DNA of 33,993 nucleotides, taken from positions 1 to 33,993 of the forward strand of contig JAFPYT010000056.1 in NCBI GenBank assembly GCA_017394445.1, written 5' to 3'. Shown here piece by piece: positions 29,148 through 33,993 of this stretch; the stretch's first letter is position 1, and each line of letters opens with the position of its first letter. A program made the position numbers and the translations under genes. This DNA is from Bacteroidales bacterium. GTDB taxonomy: Bacteria; Bacteroidota; Bacteroidia; Bacteroidales; UBA3824. The notes under the pieces were generated by a model. That model was not told where the DNA came from. It ran no database searches and saw only the letters and a list, made by a program, of their open reading frames with translations.

Positions 29148-32100
29148 TTCGACAATCGTTTTTGATAAAAACCGAGAATGGTCTTTTTGGGGTTAGTATT
29201 AAAAATAGACATCATTTTGCGCGGCAAGTCGAACAGCAGCAGCACAAACAGCACCGCCGACACTATCCACATCAGCGCAATATTAAACCAATATGTAGGA
29301 AACTTATGGTTGAGAATTATCTTTACGGGAGCAAAAAAATGAGCCCTTCCAATATCCGAAACAGGATACATAAAAATGGGATCTTTTTTCTGAATAAGCC
29401 TATGCTTGGGCGAAAAATATATTTTTTTCAATGCCATCTTGTTGAGGACCACCTCGGCAAGGCGGTCGTTGTAATAATCTTGCTTAAATTTCAAAAATCC
29501 CTGCGTGCCGAGACTGTCTTCGATATGCGAAATTTTTTGTTCGCGGAGAATATTGAGCGAATCGGCGGCGGTGTTGAGATATACACGTCTTTCGCCAAGA
29601 TATTTGAGCAAGTTGAGACCGTCCATAGTGGTAAATGCGTAAGGCTCTAACTTGTCGATATGCGGATAGGCGAAATTTTTGTCGCGATAGTTGAGATAAC
29701 TAATCTCGTTTTTAAGAATCAAAAGAAGGTTTTCAAAATCGTAACGCTTGTTTGGGTCGCCACAAGTGCTAACACATTGGTTAGTAATATTTTCTAATTC
29801 AGGAATAAGAAACGCCGAAAGGTATATGCAGTGGCTTTTGCCCATATCAAGATTAAAAAACTCACGTTCGTAGCGGTTGTTGGCAAACTGCTCAACGGCA
29901 AGAGCTTCGTATCCCCACCGCGAAATCATCAAGTCGCCAATAACAGGCACGTTGATTTTGTCGCTCACGCTTTCGTGAATATCGTCGAAATCAATCATTG
30001 CACCGCCCAAAAGTATCTGAGGCACAAGCACAAACGGTATTAGCACATAAATTGCAATCACAGAATCTAACGCCGACGAAATTATCAATCCGAGCACATT
30101 GGCGGCACAAGCCACGCTAAACATTACTATCCAATAAGATATAGTCATCCCTTGAATTTCGAGAATCATATTTGCCACCACCACAAACGATATTGTCTGC
30201 GCTGCCGAAATTGCAAACACTATCACAACCTTGCTTGCAATATAACTAAACCTACTGAGATTGAGAAACTTTTCGCGTTCGAGTATACGCCGGTCTTTGA
30301 TAATCTCCTCTGCCGACGAGGTTAGTCCCGTAAACAACGCCACCACTATCACCATAAACAGAAAAACAGGCAGGTTTTTGTTGTCGGCAAACACGTAAAG
30401 ACCGTCATCATTGATATATTTGGTAAAAAAGCCAAGTATAAACGCCAAAATCGGAGCCTCAAAAAACGTGATTAAAAGATATTGAGTATTAGTGAGTTTT
30501 GCCAAAACATCACGTTTTATAAACACAGCAAACTGACGCAGCCGCGATGGTATTTTGAATTTTTCTTCGGGAAGATCCAAAACGGGCATAGGCAGCACAG
30601 GTTCGGCGTCGAAAGCAAGATAACGATCGTAATAATTGTGCCATTCTTCGGGCGAAACCTTGCGTTTTTGTGTATACTTGCCAAACTGGTTTACCACCTT
30701 GCTCTCTATAATACTGAGAATCTGCTCACTATCCACGTTACCACACTCAGGGCACTCGCTTTCGCCAGCATCAGCCATTCCGCTCATACGCCTAAAATAG
30801 GATATGGCTTCAATGGGGTTTCCGTTATATATAACGTATCCTCCCCTATCCATAACCCAAAGAGTGTCAAAGAGTTTGAATATATCCGACGATGGTTGGT
30901 GAATATTCACTATTACTATTTTACCTTTAACGGTCTGCTGTTTAAGCAATTGCATCACCATTTCAGAGTCGGTGCTGCTCAACCCCGAAGTAGGCTCGTC
31001 GACAAAAAGCACCGAAGGTTCGCGCACAAGTTCGAGGGCGATATTCAATCGCTTACGCTGACCGCCGCTGATAACAGTATTAAGCGATGTTCCCACGCGG
31101 AGGTCTTTGATTTCGTAAAGGTCGAGGTCGTTGAGCAAACGGTCAACGTGTTTTTTTATCTCATCGTCGCCAAGATTGCCCAGACAGAGGCATGTATTAT
31201 AATAAAGGTTTTGATATACAGTGAGTTCCTCGATAAGCATATCGTCTTGCGGCACAAGACCAATCACACCAGCATGGCTCTCTTCGGCAGGGTCGAGCGG
31301 CACACCATTGATATAAATAGTGCCGGTTTCGGGTTGATATTTACCAGTAAGGACGTTAAACAGAGTGCTTTTGCCAGTTCCGCTTCCGCCCATAATGCCC
31401 ACCATTGCGCCAGATTCGAGCGAAAAACTAAACGGCTGCAAACCGTTGTCGCTGTCTTGATAATGAAACGAAAGGTCGGTGGCTGCAAACGACACCCGTG
31501 TATTGGTTTTCGACTGCTGAAAAATAGCCGCCACATCGCTGTGGTATATTACGCCGATGTTTGAACCTGAAATAATACCACCGTTGCCAAACACTGTGGC
31601 GCGGTTAGGCTCGATAGCGCGACCGTTGAGGGTGAGAGTCTTCTGCCCCGAATAGATAAATACAAATAAATCAACCGAATGGATATAAAGCAGGCGAATG
31701 CGTCCGTCCATCTCTTGCGAGCAGATATGATGGATTCCACCGCCGGTTTCGCTTCCGCCGTCGATAAAGAGCAGATTGTGAAGGTCGCCCGCCTCCAAAA
31801 TGTTGTTTTTAACAAGAGCGAGAATATTCTGAAAATCAGTGCGCGAGATATTAAACGAATCGCTCACTGTACGCACAAAATCTACCTCAATATCGTTGAT
31901 AATGCCATCGGTATAAACGTATTCTACCAACTCAACAAGCACTATAAACTTCTCTCTTTGATGCAGTTCCTCATTGATTTGACGGCAAATTTTCAAAACC
32001 CTTACACTATTGAGCGACACCTGTTTGCGTTCGCTTTCCTTGCGGGTGTCTTTAAGACCTTGCTCGTCGAGATACTTGTCGAATTTTACGAGAAACTTTT

Positions 32101-32236
32101 CTACCAAATCAGACGAAAGATGGCGTTGCAAGTAGGCGCACACAATTTTGCGTGCGTCCTGCGTATGCCGTCCGTCGTCACGGTCGGTGATAAGTGCGAA
32201 CAGCCTCATCAGGGCGTCAAGTATCTTCTCGTTCAT
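29144..32236 (-). CDS. Large ABC-2 type exporter with TerB-like N-terminus
   Basis: A 1030-residue fused ABC transporter. Residues about 1-150 are all-helical with YTDGIINDIEVDFVRTV, resembling TerB domains. A beta-rich region (about 155-245) precedes the ATPase: Walker A GGSGTGKS (283-290), signature SGGQR (390-394), Walker B VLFVDEP (409-415), H-loop His446. A short CPEC motif sits at 495-498. Six or so membrane helices cover about 588-740, then a large soluble loop (about 770-970) and a last membrane helix (about 975-1000). The arrangement resembles ABCG-like half transporters of Bacteroidota with unknown cargo; glycan or lipid export is a guess from the neighbours. It is co-transcribed with the esterase (4-bp overlap). 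Confidence 0.88.
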   Translation of the reverse strand: MNEKILDALMRLFALITDRDDGRHTQDARKIVCAYLQRHLSSDLVEKFLVKFDKYLDEQGLKDTRKESERKQVSLNSVRVLKICRQINEELHQREKFIVLVELVEYVYTDGIINDIEVDFVRTVSDSFNISRTDFQNILALVKNNILEAGDLHNLLFIDGGSETGGGIHHICSQEMDGRIRLLYIHSVDLFVFIYSGQKTLTLNGRAIEPNRATVFGNGGIISGSNIGVIYHSDVAAIFQQSKTNTRVSFAATDLSFHYQDSDNGLQPFSFSLESGAMVGIMGGSGTGKSTLFNVLTGKYQPETGTIYINGVPLDPAEESHAGVIGLVPQDDMLIEELTVYQNLYYNTCLCLGNLGDDEIKKHVDRLLNDLDLYEIKDLRVGTSLNTVISGGQRKRLNIALELVREPSVLFVDEPTSGLSSTDSEMVMQLLKQQTVKGKIVIVNIHQPSSDIFKLFDTLWVMDRGGYVIYNGNPIEAISYFRRMSGMADAGESECPECGNVDSEQILSIIESKVVNQFGKYTQKRKVSPEEWHNYYDRYLAFDAEPVLPMPVLDLPEEKFKIPSRLRQFAVFIKRDVLAKLTNTQYLLITFFEAPILAFILGFFTKYINDDGLYVFADNKNLPVFLFMVIVVALFTGLTSSAEEIIKDRRILEREKFLNLSRFSYIASKVVIVFAISAAQTISFVVVANMILEIQGMTISYWIVMFSVACAANVLGLIISSALDSVIAIYVLIPFVLVPQILLGGAMIDFDDIHESVSDKINVPVIGDLMISRWGYEALAVEQFANNRYEREFFNLDMGKSHCIYLSAFLIPELENITNQCVSTCGDPNKRYDFENLLLILKNEISYLNYRDKNFAYPHIDKLEPYAFTTMDGLNLLKYLGERRVYLNTAADSLNILREQKISHIEDSLGTQGFLKFKQDYYNDRLAEVVLNKMALKKIYFSPKHRLIQKKDPIFMYPVSDIGRAHFFAPVKIILNHKFPTYWFNIALMWIVSAVLFVLLLFDLPRKMMSIFNTNPKKTILGFYQKRLSK

Positions 32237-32278
32237 TTTCTGCTATTAGGTCAGAAATTTGTAGTTACAAATAACGTG

Positions 32279-32286
32279 CAAATATA
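32279..32286 (-). promoter_or_regulatory. -7 box of the ABC transporter/esterase unit
   Basis: TATATTTG on the minus strand, 42 bp upstream of the ATG at 32236, divergent from the plus-strand membrane protein gene. Confidence 0.5.
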
Positions 32287-32327
32287 ACAATTTTTTTTAG
32301 CACCATTTTTGCAACAATGCAAATGTT

Positions 32328-33080
32328 ATGGCAAAATTAAAAAAAACATTATTGTGGACTATTCAGCGGTACAACAACTTAAAAGAGCAGATGTTCCGCC
32401 TAAAACCTGTGCGAATAGAGAAACAGAAATTTTTGCGGACTCAACGACGGACGGCAATTGTAGAAACCGCTACCATAGACAAATCATTGATAACCAAACA
32501 ATGCCGTATGGTTATATTATCCTCGGCTTTAATAACGGCATTTATTACATTTCTTACCACGATACCTTCGGCAATATGGGCATCGTTGTTTTTGATAATA
32601 ATAGATGTGGCACAGTTTCAGTTGCTTGCATTTGCCGCCGAACAAAAAATATTATATGTGTACGGTTGCGACGATTTTTGGAACAATCACCAAAGCACCG
32701 GACGAAACATCAAGTTTTTGATGTGGTTTCTGGGCAAATACGGACTTCCCGCAAAGACATCCATTGCCGAATCTGCCGCTGGATTTGCCATTCGCAAGTT
32801 GATTTCTATGCTAATGATGCGTTCAGGTGCAAGAATCTTGATTGTAAACGCTATACGTCAGGGCATCAAATGGACAGGCATTATTGTAGCCCACGAAGTG
32901 CTTTTAGAATCGTTTGATATGATAGTGTGCATTGTGTGCGCCTCTATTGCCGGAATGGTATCTTTCATCCAATTTGGACAAATGATCCGCAACCTCGAAA
33001 AAGAACTCAGCAAATCAGGCGTGGAGAAGGTTTTCAGAGAGTTTGATGAAGAAGATGACAAAGGTGAGGAAAAGGAATAG
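32328..33080 (+). CDS. EcsC-like membrane-associated protein (tentative)
   Basis: A 250-residue protein. A basic N-terminus (about 1-60) is followed by hydrophobic segments at about 61-82 and 84-105, and one or two more near 200-235; the C-terminus is acidic (EEDDKGEEKE). The order IDKSLITKQ..., then TTIPSAIWASLFLIIIDVAQFQLLAFAAEQKILYVYG, resembles the EcsC protein family of unknown function, in which a helical hydrophobic pair is followed by G-Y-D. I am unsure, and the match needs a profile search. It stands alone, divergent from the ABC transporter. Confidence 0.72.
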   Translation: MAKLKKTLLWTIQRYNNLKEQMFRLKPVRIEKQKFLRTQRRTAIVETATIDKSLITKQCRMVILSSALITAFITFLTTIPSAIWASLFLIIIDVAQFQLLAFAAEQKILYVYGCDDFWNNHQSTGRNIKFLMWFLGKYGLPAKTSIAESAAGFAIRKLISMLMMRSGARILIVNAIRQGIKWTGIIVAHEVLLESFDMIVCIVCASIAGMVSFIQFGQMIRNLEKELSKSGVEKVFREFDEEDDKGEEKE

Positions 33081-33122
33081 AATATTTTGCACCGAAAAAA
33101 AAGATTTTTAATAAAAATATTT

Positions 33123-33130
33123 TATTTTTG
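33123..33130 (+). promoter_or_regulatory. -7 box of the second RelE-type module
   Basis: TATTTTTG, 22 bp before the ATG at 33153. A -33 element is not evident. Confidence 0.5.
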
Positions 33131-33152
33131 CATTGTAATAATATTTTAAAAG

Positions 33153-33413
33153 ATGAGTACAATGAAATTACGTGCGGAATTGTTTCAAAACATCAATCCG
33201 CTATTAGACGATGAGAGCCTTCTCCGCGAGGCATTAGACTTTATCAAAAGTCTTGTTTCAAGAAAAAAAGAGGCAGCACCCACTGTCAGCGTTCAGCACG
33301 ACTCCGACGAAGAAATCGAAGCCGGGTTGAGACAGGCATTTAAGGAGCTGAAGTCTGTTAAAGAAGGAAAATTGCAAACACGTGATTTTTTTGAAGTTGT
33401 AAACGAATTATGA
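33153..33413 (+). CDS. Putative antitoxin of the second RelE-type module
   Basis: An 86-residue protein beginning MSTMKLRAELFQNINPLLDD, followed by a helix (ESLLREALDFIKSLVSRKKE) and an acidic C-terminus ending in RDFFEVVNEL. It resembles in plan the small antitoxin-like proteins at 9541-9720 and 22147-22401. Its stop overlaps the toxin start by 4 bp (ATGA), which fits co-translation. Confidence 0.84.
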   Translation: MSTMKLRAELFQNINPLLDDESLLREALDFIKSLVSRKKEAAPTVSVQHDSDEEIEAGLRQAFKELKSVKEGKLQTRDFFEVVNEL

Positions 33414-33754
33414 GCTACCAATTAAGAACCATCCCCACATTCGACAAAGAGCTCAAACGTCTGTCGAAACATTACCGCTCATTAAAATCAGACATTTTGC
33501 AACTTGGTAAAGAATTGCAAGATAATCCATTGATAGGCGCAGACCTGGGACAGGGTGTACGCAAAATTCGTCTTGCCATTAAATCAAAAGGTGGAGGAAA
33601 GAGCGGTGGTGCAAGGGTAATAACACATACAGAAATAATAACAGAAATGACAGATGGCATTGTACGTTTTCTATCAATCTACGACAAATCAGAACAATCA
33701 ACCATATCTGACAAAAGAATACAGCAATTATTAAAAGAGGCGGGATTGAAGTAA
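33410..33754 (+). CDS. RelE/ParE-family toxin
   Basis: A 114-residue basic protein with TFDKELKRLSKHYRSLKSDI at the N-terminus and LGQGVRKIRLAIKSKGGGKSGGARV in the core, then RFLSIYDKSEQSTISDKRI. It is a member of the same toxin family as the protein at 21812-22150 and shares nearly all of the G-x-G-V-R-K-I-R-L-A-I segment. Expected to be a ribosome-dependent mRNA interferase. Confidence 0.91.
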   Translation: MSYQLRTIPTFDKELKRLSKHYRSLKSDILQLGKELQDNPLIGADLGQGVRKIRLAIKSKGGGKSGGARVITHTEIITEMTDGIVRFLSIYDKSEQSTISDKRIQQLLKEAGLK

Positions 33755-33810
33755 TGTTTTTACTTTATTTGCAATTATAAACCAACAAAATAAGGCTAGC
33801 ACAAAATTAA

Positions 33811-33843
33811 TTTTGCATAATAATAATAAAGTGCATACTTTTG
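33811..33843 (+). promoter_or_regulatory. Promoter of the terminal secreted protein gene
   Basis: TTTTG (33811-33815) and TACTTTTG (33836-33843) are 20 bp apart, a good -33/-7 pair. The GTG start follows 25 bp after. Confidence 0.6.
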
Positions 33844-33868
33844 CAGTTGATACTAACCTCAAAACACA

Positions 33869-33993
33869 GTGAAACACCTTATTATTATAATATCGATTTT
33901 GGCAGCGATTGCCGCAAAGGGACAGACTTTTACCGCTGAACTTGTTATAGGCGAAGGTCTTACCGATACTGAAATTTGCAAAAACAAGGCTGC
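33869..33993 (+). CDS. Start of a secreted protein (cut by window edge)
   Basis: From a GTG start, the reading frame gives MKHLIIIISILAAIAAKGQ followed by TFTAELVIGEGLTDTEICKN, open to the end of the window. The first 18 residues look like a signal peptide with a cut after Gly-Gln-like KGQ. No ATG is available in frame, and the promoter position supports GTG. The function cannot be judged from about 41 residues. Confidence 0.65.
   Translation, partial: MKHLIIIISILAAIAAKGQTFTAELVIGEGLTDTEICKNKA

Noticed and set aside
30482-31564. Plus-strand 360-codon open frame opposite the ABC transporter
   Set aside because: Shadow of the transporter, covering its ATPase region in antisense.

Overview
The window looks like a chromosomal segment of a Bacteroidales (phylum Bacteroidota) organism. 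The evidence is consistent across the window: many genes are preceded by the Bacteroidota-type -7 box TAnnTTTG (often with a TTG/TTTG-type -33 element about 20 bp upstream) and lack clear Shine-Dalgarno sites; there is a FeoA-FeoB fusion, a BspA-type leucine-rich surface protein with a C-terminal type IX secretion (T9SS)-like sorting domain, a DUF2723 membrane protein, an MmdA-type carboxyltransferase, a PorT-like barrel and several lipoproteins. No rRNA, tRNA, intact insertion sequence or bona fide CRISPR array was seen.

Layout. 1-600: a small secreted protein made of 17-residue repeats ending in Glu-x-Trp-Met, followed by three RNA hairpins. 617-2738 (minus): PIN-domain toxin-like pair running into mnmE. 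2758-5822 (minus): RsmI-like methyltransferase, PorT-like barrel, nitroreductase, multi-pass membrane protein. 5864-8193 (plus): small membrane protein, acyl-CoA carboxyltransferase, biotin carrier. 8197-9505 (minus): a second PIN pair running into queE. 9541-10245: two divergent orphan antitoxin-like genes. 10270-12813 (plus): feoAB. 12842-15863 (minus): BspA-like surface protein. 15864-16943: an 1.1 kb region without a normal-sized gene, holding a decayed umuC start, a degenerate tandem array with a strict 43-bp period, and a 44-aa ORF with a strong terminator. 16944-18933: two lipoproteins. 19027-21492: zinc-ribbon and TPM proteins, terminator. 21531-22437 (minus): ferredoxin and a RelE-type toxin-antitoxin pair. 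22449-23857: CvfB-like and CvpA proteins. 23927-32286 (minus): polysaccharide deacetylase, DUF2723 protein, CE2-type esterase, large ABC transporter. 32328 to the end (plus): EcsC-like membrane protein, a second RelE-type pair, and the start of a secreted protein cut by the window edge.

How genes may work together. The carboxyltransferase and biotin carrier are two parts of a methylmalonyl/propionyl-CoA carboxylation or decarboxylation enzyme. The deacetylase, DUF2723 protein, esterase and ABC exporter suggest envelope glycan assembly or modification. Both PIN modules sit directly upstream of, and co-oriented with, genes for tRNA wobble-position modification (mnmE, queE), which is suggestive because many PIN toxins cut tRNA. 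The most unusual non-coding feature is the 43-bp-period array at 16071-16520. All functional calls are by reading the sequence; no database search was run.
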